A DNA stretch of 64,000 nucleotides from Amphibalanus amphitrite (GCF_019059575.1 NW_024881597.1:600501-664500), one strand, 5' to 3'; numbered from the stretch's first letter, positions 12,651 through 24,875 are shown. A program made the numbers and translations. Notes: generated from the letters alone by a model not told the origin.

Positions 12651-12887
12651 TACCGTAAGGTGGGGCTATTTGAGACAGTGGGGCTATTTGAGACAGTATT
12701 TAAAATGGCTATAAAATAAAAACCACTTAAAATTTATCCTTAATTTTTTGCTCAGGCGATTTACTGCTCGATCCCACACCTCCCTGAGCAAAAATATCAC
12801 ACAAAAATCAAACGATCTTCATTTTATAGCGATTTTAAATACTGTCTCAAATAGCCCCACTGTCTCAAATAGCCCCACTTTACGGTA
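12651..12887. mobile_element. Hairpin MITE with doubled terminal motif, TA target
   Basis: Inverted repeats of about 54 bp, each made of two tandem copies of GTGGGGCTATTTGAGACA after TACCGTAA, face each other at 12651 and 12887 with a TA at each edge. The centre is about 125 bp of AT-rich, non-coding DNA. The TA target and TACCGTAA-type end suggest a Tc1/mariner or pogo-related element; the assignment is inferred. Confidence 0.8.
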
Positions 12888-13327
12888 TATCTATCAGCTT
12901 ATAAGGAATGAACATAATACAAATTATAACAATTCATGACAAATATGTACCTATTACCCAGCTGCATTACCTTGCCCATACATTACGAGCATTTGTACAG
13001 TGTACACTGAGGCCCATTCAACCCAGGCCAAAGGCCCAAATGCACCAACGTCCTGCAAATTGCAATAAGATAGCAAGCTTCCGGTTCATAACTCCGAGAG
13101 CGTCAACTATTTTCCGGTGCTTTGAGCTGAGAGCATAAAACTTGCTGGGTGTGCAAATTGCCCCTGACGCGTACTTATCGAAAAGCACTCAGCCGACGTC
13201 ATTGGACGGTGGCGTCACTGGCTGGCGGCAGATTATTGTATTCGGAGCGTTAATCACAAGTTTGGACAAAGTCCCGGCTGACGGTTTCTGAGAGCGGCGA
13301 TAGATCGGCTGGAACAGCTGGCGACGC

Positions 13328-14205
13328 CACAACTCACGTCAGTGCCAATAGCTGCGCCTCGGGAGCTGAGAGCTGCGGGCACAATTCAAGTCAGTGACTC
13401 GGCGCCTCAGGAGCTGGGAGCTGTTGGCACAATTCAAGTCAGTGACTCGGCGCCTCGGGAGCTGGGAGCTGCGGGTGCACAACTCACGTCAGTGACTAGC
13501 TGTGTCTCGGGAGCTGAGAGCTGCGGGTGCACAACTCACGTCAGTGACTAGCTGTGTCTCGGGAGCTGAGAGCTGCGGGTGCACAACTCACGTCAGAGAC
13601 TCGGCGTCTCGGAGTTGGGAGCTGTGCGTCCCAGGAGCTGGAAGCTGTGCGACTTGAGAGCTGCGAGCTGTTAGCACAACTCACGCCAGTGACTAGCTGC
13701 GCTTCGAGGCTGGAAGCTATGCGGCTCAGGAGCTGTGAGCTGTGGGCACCAGAAGCTGGAAGCTGTGCGCCTCAGGAGGCAGGAGCTAAATACTGTGTAC
13801 CTACATCGGGAAATAGGCAAAAAGGCAGTGCGCACTGTGCACCGTGCAGTGTGCAATGTCCACCCGTAAGCTGGTAGGCCTGCACTTGAAAGCTAGGAAC
13901 TGCAGACTGCATAGTTTGCGAGCTGGAGATGTGTAGATTGTGCAGCGTGCACATCGAAATCTGCTCGCGTACTTCAGCAGCTGAACAGCTGGTGCACGAA
14001 GCTCAAAGTCATCAGCTGGGCAGCTTCGGGGCTGGACATACCGGCAACTCAGTGAGCTGTGAGGTGGGCAGCTCAGCAACTCAGCGGCTCAGGAGCTGAG
14101 CTGAGCAGCTGTGGCTCGAAAGCTCAACAGCTCGGGAGCTGAGCAGTTTTGGCTCTGAAGCTCAACAGCTCGGCAGATCAGCATCTCAACAGCTAAGCGT
14201 CCGTG
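13328..14205. repeat. Minisatellite with about 52-bp unit, decaying into AGCT-rich repeats
   Basis: The unit begins ACAACTCACGTCAGTGACTA and continues into CGGGAGCTGAGAGCTGCGGG. Five to six units run from 13328 to about 13640; two adjacent ones (about 13480-13585) are identical at 52 bp. The array then degenerates into runs of GGAGCTGNGAGCTG and CAGCTCA words to about 14205. Long open frames on both strands come from the repeat and are not called as genes. Confidence 0.85.
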
Positions 14206-14807
14206 CAAATAGTGTAACAAATAGCCAGACCAATGTAGAGTAATACTCAATGTAATGTCGCCCGTCAATCACCTAGCTGCAAACCTCACTGAGCCATCAA
14301 ACCGTCACTTCACCGGACTGAATGGTGTGCCAGACGACAGGCTGTCATTGCGTGGTGAAAGGAGAGACGATCCACCCGGTCAGCACTGCCGGCAACCTAT
14401 ATCCAGAGTGCAAAAGTCAAGCCTTCACGTCCCGCCCCGCCTTTCTAAAATATATACGCATAGTATTTTCGTTTCTCTAGCGTGAAATGGACATTTAATG
14501 AGGGTCCTGTGCACTTGAAATAAATAATCAAAAATAAATTTCATCTAAAATATGGTCTGATTTATCGTACTAATTACTGATGGTTATATATCCAGAAATA
14601 AAATAATATTTGAAATGTGCGCGGCGCTCGAGCAACACGAATGCAAGCTAATTAGGGCTATATTTCTGAGCATCCAGGATTTTGTGAAAGCTAAAGCTAA
14701 AAATGAGTGCCAATAGACCAACACAAAGTCGTTTGTCTTGAAAAAATGAATTTTAAATTACTTTTCAAAAATAGTGGACCTGGCAACTTGTGCAAGATGA
14801 TTACGCC

Positions 14808-15990
14808 TTAACCCGCGCGGGGCTGGGGGGGGGGGGTAAATTTTACCCCCCCTCGCGAATTTTTGCGATATCTCAAAAACGGCGGCGCGCAGCGCCGCCA
14901 AACTTTCAGTACCTTTTCTCACATCAATTTGACACGTTCCCTGAAAATTTGAGCGAAATCCGTCGGAAAATTTTTGAGAAATTGACGTTTTAGTGACGTC
15001 ATGTTCGTCATTTTCGCCTCAAAAACGGCAAAAGTTCAAACGCCGCTAACATCTTCATTTTTAAAGGAATCAAGACGTAACAAAAAAGGTTATACGTAAG
15101 TTTACTTTGTCTATCAAATGGCTATCTCGGTTTTTTGAAAATTTTGGATTTTGGCCTAATTTTTTTCAAAAAACTGACTTTTTTGGAAAAATCATTATAA
15201 AATCCAAAATTTTGAGCCTATCGAAAAAACCGGAATATATGTCAGAGAGGTGGTCTATGTGCACCTACATACCAAATTTTAGAAGAATCGGTTCAAAAAT
15301 GTGGGAGTTATTCAAAATTTTATGACGTCACGACACACAAATTTTTTTAAAAATGACTTTTTTGGAAGTTCTAGACCTCGTACGGAAACAAAAATAGCAC
15401 CATTCGATTCGCCGTGAAAAACTGCATCAGATAGACACCTTTTTAGGCCTTAACAACCAACTTCAAAATTTGACCTCACTTGACCTGACCTTGACCTGAC
15501 CTCGACCTGAAATTCATCCAGAGGTGGTCCATATCACTTATTGAGTGTGCCTATTGAATTCTATGAGTAAAATGACCCATAAAACATGTGTCGCACATGC
15601 CCTTTTCTATATTTTGTTTTTTGGTGACCTGACCTGACCTGACCTGACCTTGACCTTGACCTCTGAATGATATTGTATGCAACGAATATTGTCTTGGTAG
15701 CCTAAGAACACGTTTTGGGCGATCAGTCTCAGTCCATGACTCCATTCTTCGGCAACTACGGTGCAAGGCCGATACTGTAGAAACTTGCAATTTGTACCCT
15801 TGACCTGACCTTGACCTGGACCTCAAACTTTAAATTAAGTACATGTTTTTAGTAGTTCGTGATGAGAGCTTTCGATTGGCGTTTGAATTTTCCAAATCGG
15901 ACCGTTAGTTCGGGAGATAACAGGGGGGGTAAAATTTACCCCCCCCAGCCCCGCGCGTTCGGCTGGAGACCCCAGCCCCGCGCGGGTTAA
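14808..15990 (+). mobile_element. TTAA-family MITE, copy C (1.2 kb)
   Basis: TTAA at 14808-14811 and 15987-15990. Left terminus CCCGCGCGGGGCTGGGG and hairpin spacer TAAATTTTA; right hairpin spacer TAAAATTTA, followed by AGCCCCGCGCG, a short spacer, and AGCCCCGCGCGGGTTAA. The terminal motif is therefore doubled on the right. The interior has tandem TGACCTGACC words (15478-15510, 15628-15662, 15800-15825) and CRE-like TGACGTCA sites. Termini of CCY type on TTAA are characteristic of piggyBac-type elements; no transposase is present. Confidence 0.9.
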
Positions 15991-16868
15991 CCCTATTAGT
16001 GGCAGGGGGGGTTGTTTTTATCCACCCCTCAGGTTTTTCGGGAATATCTCCGAAACCGCTGAAGCTACGATGCTGAAATTTTCTGACATTTCCTAAAACT
16101 AAATTGGGCACATTCCCTGAAAATTTCAAGTTCATAACTTTACCAGGGGCGGCTCCAGAGCACTGGGAATTGGGGGTCCTATTCGTGAAGCGAGTCATTT
16201 GGGCGAAGATCACGATGCTGCACCAGTTTTACGAACAGTGAATGAAAGGTATCATGTGATAACATATACAAAGTTATTGTGCATCCTCTTTTGACACGTT
16301 TTTACTATAATAGGCGGATCCAGGCGTCCAAAAAGGGGGGTTATTTTTTACCTCCCAACATAGGTGCCCTGACACCGCCTATGCATGACCAATACAATTT
16401 TAGTCGTTCTCTCATAAGAAAATTGTAACATAACAAGACCATTGCCACCCTTTTTAGAAACAGTACCAACAAAAACCTTATTTACTATACTTTTTGTGTA
16501 CCCCCAATCTCAATTATCTGTATCCGCCTATGATTTTTGAAAATGCATATTTTTAGGATCCATGTGAATTCCTGGTTCATTCTCTATCGATCGGCAAAAG
16601 TTGCGTTAAGATTGGTTCAGAAACCTGGCCGTGATAAACAGTCTAAAATGTATCTGCAATTTGCCCGTTTTTACCCCCCCTCTACCCCCCTATTGACATT
16701 TTTTAATTTTATTTTTTTAGAAATGTAGATCTCGTTGAGCGAAATCGAATGCCGTTTGAATTTTGAAAATCGGCCCGTTAGATCTCGAGATATCAAGGGG
16801 GGGGTCGTAAACAGCCCCCCCCTGCCACTAATAGGGGGTAGCCAGGAGCCTGCCACTAATAGGGTTAA
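15987..16868 (+). mobile_element. TTAA-family MITE, copy D, abutting copy C
   Basis: It shares the single TTAA at 15987-15990 with copy C and ends at TTAA 16865-16868. Left terminus CCCTATTAGTGGCAGGGG; on the right CCTGCCACTAATAGGG occurs twice, separated by a 14-bp-scale spacer, before the final TTAA. Between the hairpins the sequence differs from copies A, B, C and E and contains a nested small element (16312-16531). Non-coding. Confidence 0.85.
16312..16531. mobile_element. Small nested element with GGCGGATCCAG-type ends
   Basis: AGGCGGATCCAGG at 16312 faces CTGTATCCGCCT at about 16531. Such GGCGGATCCAG ends are typical of hAT-like termini in animals. A related GGGGCGGCTCCAG motif lies upstream at 16147. 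It sits inside copy D, so it is probably younger. Target duplication is not clear. Confidence 0.4.
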
Positions 16869-17443
16869 GAGTACGTTATGAGGAGATAAAGTATATAAAT
16901 GAGCTACGGGTCATAGGAATCCATAGTTCAATTGATAAAAATATACGCCCGTATACAGTCACCACCAGCCATGTACATTGTGCATGGAACCGAGTGATGG
17001 ATCTATGATGATCCCAGTAGATCTCAAGGCTGACGACAAACTATAGGATCTGTGCCGATCCTACGTAGAAGGTAAATCCTGGATCTTCGTCTATGAGCTT
17101 ATAAGATCTGACGACAAACCAAGAACAGGAATCTACGAATCGAGTAAGTCAATCCCACCATATGCATCATGCTGCGAGTTGGGAGCGAAAAAAAGCCATG
17201 TATTCCAATGGGAGGAGCGAGACGCGACTCGCAAGCGTGAAAGCTGTGATCCAGCCTATACCATCGATACGACAGGTGCGCTGTTGAGACATAAGTCGCG
17301 TTTACATAGCATTTTTGACGAGGCTCTAGCTCATTGATTTTGCAATAATTTCGATGCAGTGATCTTCGTATATTTGGAAGGGATCATTTTGTAAATTGTA
17401 AAGCACCATTGGCATCTTTTGCGACATGTCGGGCGGAGCTTAC

Positions 17444-17686
17444 AACAACCCCAATGTAAACGCGGCTATTGACCGCCGGCAGCAAACATTTCATTCCCTC
17501 CAGCCCATCCATGCCGACCCCGACCTGTCGATAATCCTCGTCAAACGTCACTGGTGACACAGCCGCACCTGACGCCCCCTCACCTGTTGCGCGCGGCAGA
17601 CTCCTGACCGGTAGGCGGGACGACATCGCGTCGACGCTGACGAGACAGCTCAGCAGTGCTGTCAGCAGTCTCAGACGGGAGGCCAT
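17444..17686 (-). CDS. Putative first exon of a secreted protein
   Basis: ATG at 17686 lies in a good initiation context (GCGACATGG). The first twenty residues, starting MASRLRLLTALLSCLVSVDA, have the basic n-region, hydrophobic core and small residue of a signal peptide. About 60 further residues follow, including FDEDYRQVGVGMDGLEG and a cysteine, up to a good donor GTAAGC at 17443. No second exon is found downstream (17300 and below is AT-rich repeat). It is GC-rich, unlike its flanks. It is probably the start of a real secreted or membrane protein, family unknown. Confidence 0.4.
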
Positions 17687-18229
17687 GTCGCCCGGAGGTC
17701 CGCTGACACACGGTTCGGATTACAGGCGGTCCTCTCACCCCGGGTCCGGGTCAACCCTGGTCCGCACTTCCCCGGCCAGCTATGGCACTCAGAAGAGGCT
17801 GAAGTCCCCGTTAGCTCACCTCGCTTCGCGGCTTGGCCGCTCGGCAGTACGGGGGAAGCAGCGTACTTTGCCGCAGAACGGACGCTTTACTCAAAGAATT
17901 CACTAGGCAACTGACAGAAGTTCAGTCTGTGGAGACTGGTGGATTTAGCGGCTGCAGCTTCCACATGTTAACTACATTTAGGCCAAATTACTCTTGACCA
18001 TTTAGCCAAATTGAAGACCAAATTACAATCAGATCAAACGCTCCACCGACTGCGCGGATTACATGAGCTAAGTCCACCGAGCTGTCCAACTAACCCAGTC
18101 AATCTCAGTAGACCAGCTCGGAGGCTTCCGATCACTCAGCCGATATCAGTCTCCCAACAACACAGTCGCTGTATGTACAGCACCACCCCACCCCACTGTC
18201 CTCACCGCTCCATGTCCACTCCCGAGCCT

Positions 18230-18510
18230 CCCCACTCGGTCACTGTGCGGAGTCTCGGCGACCGTCTCCGGCCGTCGGAGACGACGCGGGCGACCGTCGG
18301 AGGCGACGCGAGCGACCGTCAGAGGCGACGCGAGCGACTGCGGCGGCCGTCGGAGCGGCACCTGAGAGCGGTGTCGGGTGCCGAGCCGCGTCGCCTCTTC
18401 CGACGCTCCCGAGTTGGATCCTTCCCCGCTCGGTCAAGGAACGCGGGGATGGGGACGCATAGTGGGACACACTGGGGACACGCTGGGTCACTGGGACGCA
18501 CTGGGAAGCT
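18230..18510. repeat. Short GC-rich tandem repeats
   Basis: Three copies of a 22-bp-scale unit, CGACCGTCGGAGGCGACGCG, at about 18288-18350, then a loose 10-bp-scale repeat GGGACACACT around 18450-18510. Stop-free frames on both strands here reflect the repeats. Confidence 0.55.
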
Positions 18511-19735
18511 GGGACGTGAGGACTACATATAGATGGGGCTCTGCAGCATGCTGCGGAGCAGGGGCTCATGAGTACCGAACCAAAGCAACTCAGTTGCTAC
18601 CCCCTAATGTAATTAATGACCTGATGACCTAACGATTGTCAAACTGATGAGCCATACCAACCAACATGTTTTTTGTTGTTGTTATAATTAGCATGCCTTA
18701 CGTAGTGCATGGAGCGGTCGTTTATCAGACAAAGGTAAATACTGCAAAACAGGATTAAAAAGTACTCAAATAGGTACCTACAGCCTTACCTTATCATTTC
18801 ACATTTTTAAAAATAATGGAAAGAAGTACCTATACCTACATATCGGCCATACGTACAACTTTTAAACCAAATTATGGGCATGCCGCATGGTCTACGCCAA
18901 TCTATTTCCGGTAGGTTGTCACGTTCTTTTCTAGTCCTCAGACACCCAAGAATGGTTCGAGAAAGAATGTAAATTCGTAAGTAACATAGTTTGTTTTGTT
19001 GGAATCTTCCGTTCCTCTACCGCGAGTATGTTTTTCTCAGTAATTCGCCCTCTTTTCAGGATATCCGCTTCACCAGTCTTCTAGTTGGCTGACTCTTGCG
19101 CGGTATGTCCCGATTACTCACAAAATTGCATGCATTTTGGTATTCAATGATAGCGGAATGAGGCAATTTTCCGGGCTCACTCAGGTACGTACGTGTAGCG
19201 CCGCTATTGCCTAGCAACCGCCGGCTCAATCCACCACCATACACGCCCGTGCACGATCGAGGGTGGCCTCTCGAGATACATCAGCTCGCCTCTGGTCGAT
19301 GCGCGGCGCGCGCGCAATCCAACGCGCCATAATTAGATGAAACCCACGCTCCAAGTCCATAAACACTGTGCACCGCGCAGTTTTCTAACGGATCCATCCT
19401 GTGCTGTTTTCAAAGGTGATGAAATGAGGCGAATGGGGAATCAGACGTGCGGCTCTGGGCTGGTCTAATGGAATGGGTCGTGTCACGTGTGACTTTGAAC
19501 GTGTCTAATGGAATGGGTCGTGCGACTGGACTGGTCTAAAAGAATGGAGCAAATGACTCCAAATGGAATGAGCGACTCAAGATTTCTTTCAGTAACGGGT
19601 TTCATTCGTCACTCGTCAGTCCGACTCAGTCAGGGCAATATTCCGAATTGATTTAAGAATGTGCCATGTATTCCTCCAGGCTAGTTTTATAAAAACGTGC
19701 CTTGCGTCTTCGCATTTGATGGAATGTGAACACGG

Positions 19736-19890
19736 GTGAAACTTTGTGCGGAGCTGGCAGGGCCCGGGCGCAGCAAATCCGCCACCGCCCTAGTGATGTC
19801 CTTGACCTCCGCGGTCTGTTGCTGCTCCAAAGCCAAGCCGGCGTCGAATTTACAGAGCTCGGGCCCTCCCAGCTCGGCACAAAGTTCCAC
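19736..19890 (-). other. Inverted repeat overlapping a possible coding exon
   Basis: Arms of about 33 bp, GTGAAACTTTGTGCGGAGCT at 19736 and its near-complement ending at 19890, face each other. On the minus strand an acceptor-like TTCATAG precedes GTGGAACTTTG, and the frame reads VELCAELGGPELCKFDAGLA then a helix-like ALEQQQTAEVKDITRAVADL. It could be a GC-rich exon whose ends happen to be palindromic, or a small foldback element. The frame continues to a stop near 19687. Confidence 0.3.
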
Positions 19891-20379
19891 CTATGAATGT
19901 GAATATTGGCTGACGATTGCCAATGTGAAATGGAACGTGCTGCGCGGCTGTAGATTTGTAGGTTACCTTCAATGAAGTGCGGCCGTGAGTGAGTGAGTTC
20001 AGATGAACGGGCATTGGCATGAATGAACAAAACCATGGATTGGTAACCAAAATATGAGACATTACGGGTATGGAATGTGAAAAGAGCTGTCATAGACTGG
20101 CCATAGGTTCATCTGAAGTATAAATTCTCTGTTCTGGTACTTCATTCAGCGCAATATCATTTCTAATTCGAGTAATTGCCGACTTCTTTGAGTCGAGTAA
20201 CTATGCTCAAAATAGGTAGAGGTACTGTGTGAAATCCAGCCCCATATAGAATCTGGTCCAAGGCCAAACACGCATGAGTTTCGGTGACAGTGTTACCGTC
20301 CAGAAACATGTCCAGATGGCTTCTGCGGCCTGGACAACACACCCTTTCAACGTCTTACAACTACTGACGCGGCAAAGTT

Positions 20380-20960
20380 GAAAGCGTTCTTTGAGCCTAT
20401 CCACACGATTCAGGCTGCGTGGTGCGCAGCCTCTGTGTGTCGGAAATTTTCCAGACGTCCAAATGTGGCTGCTATCTCATCTGAGGCGTCTCCCCGGCCT
20501 CGACGACCGACGGGCGTCCGACTCAAAGGTGCACTCCTTCTATTTCCGTCTGTCGGCGGCTGGCCGAGATCGAACCCAGAAAACCAATGGGCTCCATCGC
20601 GACAAACGCCCTCAGAGCGCCGCGCTGGACAGATCAAACGCGGCCGAGAATGCAAATGGAAGGTGACTGGTGACTCGATAAGGGACGGCCTGTCCGCCGG
20701 CGTCTGGGGTTCCGCACGCGCGGCGGACCGTCGACGCGTCGTTTCCGTCGCGGAGGCGTCGGACGCGCTCCGCCGAGACCGACGCCGGATTAGGAGACGG
20801 GACGAGTCGGTGGGGGGGGGGGGGGGGGGGCGGCAGACGCGTTCCGGCCGCGCCGCCGCCGCACAAAGCTCCCACCACGAAACCAGCCAGAGGGGATTTA
20901 GTTCAGAAATGTCAACAGCATTTCGTCGGCAGAGATTACTTTCGCGTCTGGACGGCTAAT
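20380..20960. other. CpG-rich island with long G-run
   Basis: GC- and CpG-rich DNA with a G-run at about 20812-20830. Both strands are open for long distances, which is expected of the composition. A promoter/5' exon is possible; no start, splice or domain evidence singles out a frame. Confidence 0.25.
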
Positions 20961-21479
20961 CGCATGTTATATAAGAGTAAACGGAAAAACAATTGCATCA
21001 TTCCCTCGTGTGACATTCAGATAAAACACGATTGCAATGTAGACACAAGTGCAACCCCCTCTTCCATGAAAATTCGCAGAGAATGTCTCACAGACTGACC
21101 ACTTTTGACCAGCGATACAATATGCGGCCTAAGCACCAATAGCAGCACGACGATAAGGCACTAATGTGACGCTAGCGAACGATGAGATGAGAACTGTTGA
21201 TAACATAATCTTCAGTCGCACACGGCACATGTCCCGCTTCCAAACCGTACAAAACCGTGGATCGAGTGTTTTTAAACGTTGCACGCGAATCGATACAACT
21301 ATTTGCACGATTAACCAAGTCAAGAACATACGACGCTTCCTGACCCTGTGATAGGGTGTGAGGAAGCAATTTGATAAAGGAAATAAAGAGAAGGAAGTTG
21401 ATTTAGGATTAAGGGCTCAACCGATGATAAATCGGGCAAGTTTCGATGGTGCGCACGTTCGCCATCTTCCCAGAACTGA

Positions 21480-21960
21480 GATACCTCCAGCCGCGGGAGC
21501 AGTCGTCTCGCTCTGACCTATACGCGGCGCGGCGCCGGCTGCTATGAAGTACTCTGCTCGCCCTGACCGCAGCGCCGGCTGCTTTCAAGAGCCGCTCGAC
21601 TGAGACGTGACCCCAGGTGCGTCGGCAGCCGCGAACGATGGCCGGCCATCCTCGGAAACGGCCGCTTCGGCTTCCACAGACGGGATGGCCGGCCGCCGCG
21701 GCTCCGGGAACAGGCCGTCATCAGTCGAGTCATGAGGGATCGATGACGCGCCCCGCCGGCTTCCGGACGCGTGCGCCTGCGGGACGCCAGCGGGTCTGCC
21801 GGGCCGCCATCGGGTCTGCTGGCCCGCCGGTGGCGCCGTCTCGGTGGCTGCAGCTCGAGGCTCAGCCTACCGCCGGGATAAGTGAGCGGGGGCGCTGGTC
21901 GAAAACTGAGCGCAGGGTGATGGACGGGCAGAAGATTCGAGCGAATACATTCCGTTATGC
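21480..21960. other. CpG-rich island, possible promoter or first exon
   Basis: GC- and CpG-rich DNA, with overlapping open frames on both strands and a donor-like CCCCAGGTGCG near 21612. No protein family is recognised. It contrasts strongly with the AT-rich flanks. Confidence 0.25.
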
Positions 21961-22167
21961 ATTTGTGGCGTTTTGTTGATGTATTTGTAAAATAACAGCC
22001 CACTCACAAGTACCAAGGGAAAGAAAGTATCACAAATGGCAGCTTCTCTTCATTTCCTCCTACAAAGGACACACAACTACTCTGATGACTAAGCTCTTGC
22101 ACTTCAACCCAGACTGCTTAGATGTTCGCGGATGTACTCATTTCTTGGGGAGGGGGAGGTGAGCTTA

Positions 22168-22431
22168 AGGCCTGGCTACACTATGCGTTTTCTGCGTGCG
22201 TTTTTTGCGTGTTTGCGTGTTTTGCGTAATATCGTTCTAGAAAAAAGACAATATTACGTTTTTGTGATGTTTTTTATCTTAAATTTTAGTAAATATAAGA
22301 GTTATATTAACTTTTGTATAAAACTAGTGTAAAAGTTATATTATTTACAACTGTTTTCCAGAACGAATTTACGCAAAAAAACGCAAACCCGCAAAAAACG
22401 CACGCAGAAAACGCATAGTGTAGCCAGGCCT
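22168..22431. mobile_element. 264-bp MITE, PIF/Harbinger-like
   Basis: Ends AGGCCTGGCTACACTATGCG and its exact complement extend as inverted repeats for over 40 bp through GCGTTTTCTGCGTGCG words. The direct TTA on each side (22165-22167, 22432-22434) fits the 3-bp TWA duplication of PIF/Harbinger elements. The AT-rich centre is non-coding. Confidence 0.82.
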
Positions 22432-23685
22432 TTAGAGTGGAGTGCACTTCTCTGTCAAATATACATAATTCAAAAGAAAACTACTAGGCAAACCATAAGG
22501 TTGACAATTACCGTCAAGGGTCGAACGAAAACAAAGGACGATAAAACATTTTAACCGCAAAGCTTTGAGCTTGTAGCGCTGTGGTGGTGGTCTACGCGTA
22601 ATTTTAGGAGGTTCCTCATTCTTTCCTATTTTCCATATGCATTTATCTTCTTCAGTTCACCTTCAGCGTATCCCCGGATGACAGCGCTTGATTCACGGTT
22701 TCCATCATTCAGAAAAAAATACCTAATGCAATTGAAACGCATCGAAAATGGATCGTAAAGCTAAAAAGTAATCGACTGAACACGTTATTTAAATCGAGTC
22801 GAGAACACGGCAAAGACAGAACAAAATAAATAACTAAATCGAGCAGATGAATGCATCTGCAGTTAGTATGAGATGGCATCAGTTCAGCTGTCTCAGACAA
22901 ATCGTCACGATGAACCATTCAAACCCCAAGCAGTTGAAAGACTAACCCCAAGAAGACGCCACCTCTCGCCCAATTCCGATGCGATAAATTTAGGTGATAT
23001 GATAATCATTGTTTGAATATTAGTGTGCCCTCTGTAGAGTGTAGACTACAGAGGTTACTAACACCCAATTTTCAAGACCGACCACCTGACGGTCAATGGA
23101 CTCAGATCAGATATTGCACATCAGACGGGCCAACTGTCGTCTATCCCAGACTGTCCCAGAAGCATCGTTCCAAATTGATCCCAGAACTGCCCCATCAGAC
23201 CATCAGACGGACAACTGTATCCCAGACTGACCCCGGACCAACTACCACCTACACCGCACCATCAGCCAGACGATGACGGCTGTTGGACCGAGAGACTCCC
23301 ATTGGGGCAGTACAGCCGATCCTCCCATCCGCGGCGACCCCGGTTATCGGCCGTTCTCGGCTCGTCTTTTCAGTCAGCTCAGTTCGTTATGGAGGTCCAC
23401 ATGTGGTGCGGACGTGCGGCGCCGGCCATTGGTGCTTTGGTCGGCGGAATCGCCGTCTGAATGTGCTTCATTTGTCAGGGAGCAGACAAAATAATTGCAG
23501 CTTATTTACGGCAAATAAAGGTTTGCAGTTGACTGGTGCACGCCGCTGCATTCACAGGACATACGTCGTAATAACAGCCAAAGGGAGCTGCGAATTCCAC
23601 ATAGGAAGTGACTTTAATTTTAATCGCATTACACATAGGTAAAGTTCGCATACGGTTCATCACAAAGCATCTTCTGTAAACTAGC

Positions 23686-24875
23686 TTAACCCGCGCCCTG
23701 CTGGGGGGGGTGTTTGAACACCCCCCCTTGTGGTTTTTCGCGAATATCTCAAAAACGGCGGCGCGGAGCGCCGCCGTTTTTGGTACACCTTATCATACAT
23801 CAATTCTACACATGTTGTGAAAATTTCAGACCAAGGTCATTCAAGGTCAGGTCACCAGGTCACTTGAAGTGACCTCACCTCATAAAAAGTTTCAATGTCT
23901 GTCATAGCTACACCGAGTGACCGATCGCTTTGAAACTTTCAGCGATTGCTAAGAGCAATAGCATGTACAAAATGTATATCTCAGAATTTTGATATCGATG
24001 ACCTAAGGTCAGGTCAATTTTGCGACCTCCCCATTATAAGTCAATGGGAGAAAATTGAAATGCGCCTCTTTTGGACGAAAGACATTATAAACACTCCCAA
24101 ACACCGAATTACAAGTGGTTTAGACACACTGAACATGAAAATGGTGTCCGTGACCCCTGTTTATGCCCTGAGGTCATCTTAGGTCACGAATGGTATCTAA
24201 CAGTTTTTCTCAAATAACTTTTGATAGAGGCATGCTAGAGCGATGAAAACGCCTTAGATGTGTTCAGCTCGACGATACGGATCGACTGATATGCAACATG
24301 ACCCTTTCCGGTCAGGTCATGACCTTGACCTGAGGTCAAATTTTCAAGTTGACCTTTCAAGGTCAAGTTATAGTTCATTCGATGCGTCTTGACGAGAGGA
24401 ACACGATGCCGGTAAAAGTAAGCTCGTACAAGGCTTGGGTCAAAAGTTATTGCAGAAAAACTGTTTCCGAAAAAATCGGCTATTTTTGCAGTTTTTGCCC
24501 CCTGCAGGCAAAACCGTTGACGTTAGGTCAAATCTGAGAGAATTACTTAGAAAGGGCGTTAATAGGGCTATCGAATGCGCTTTTCCGCGGCGCTGTAGCT
24601 CTATTGGTTCCCGAGTTATGCGTTGGCTTCTTGGAAATTTTCGACATTCGACCCGGAAATCGGCGAAATTTTGCCTTCAATGACCTCTGGTGACCTGACC
24701 TTTGACCTGACCAAAAAATTGACCGAAGTGATTTCGTCATTATTTTTGACGCTCTTTCGAACGCCGCCTTTCGCGTATCGCTACGTGGCCCAGGAGCCGA
24801 GTTAGAAGGGGGGTGTTCAAACACCCCCCCCAGCAGGGCGTGGAAATCCAGGACCCCCAGCCGGGCGCGGGTTAA
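23686..24875 (+). mobile_element. TTAA-family MITE, copy E (1.2 kb)
   Basis: TTAA at 23686-23689 and 24872-24875. Hairpin spacers TGTTTGAACA (left) and TGTTCAAACA (right) are exact complements. Left terminus CCCGCGCCCTGCTGGGG; on the right CAGCAGGGCG is followed by a spacer and CAGCCGGGCGCGGGTTAA. The interior is clearly homologous to copy B, including the central TGATATGCAACATGACC block with GGTCAGGTCATGACCTTGAC. Confidence 0.9.

Noticed and set aside
13342-14079. Open frames over the AGCT-rich array
   Set aside because: Created by the 52-bp minisatellite and its degenerate continuation.
20378-22003. Several 120-190 codon frames on both strands
   Set aside because: Overlapping frames open on both strands in CpG-rich DNA; no frame shows protein-like patterning beyond Arg/Ala/Pro/Gly richness. 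Recorded only as CpG-rich islands.
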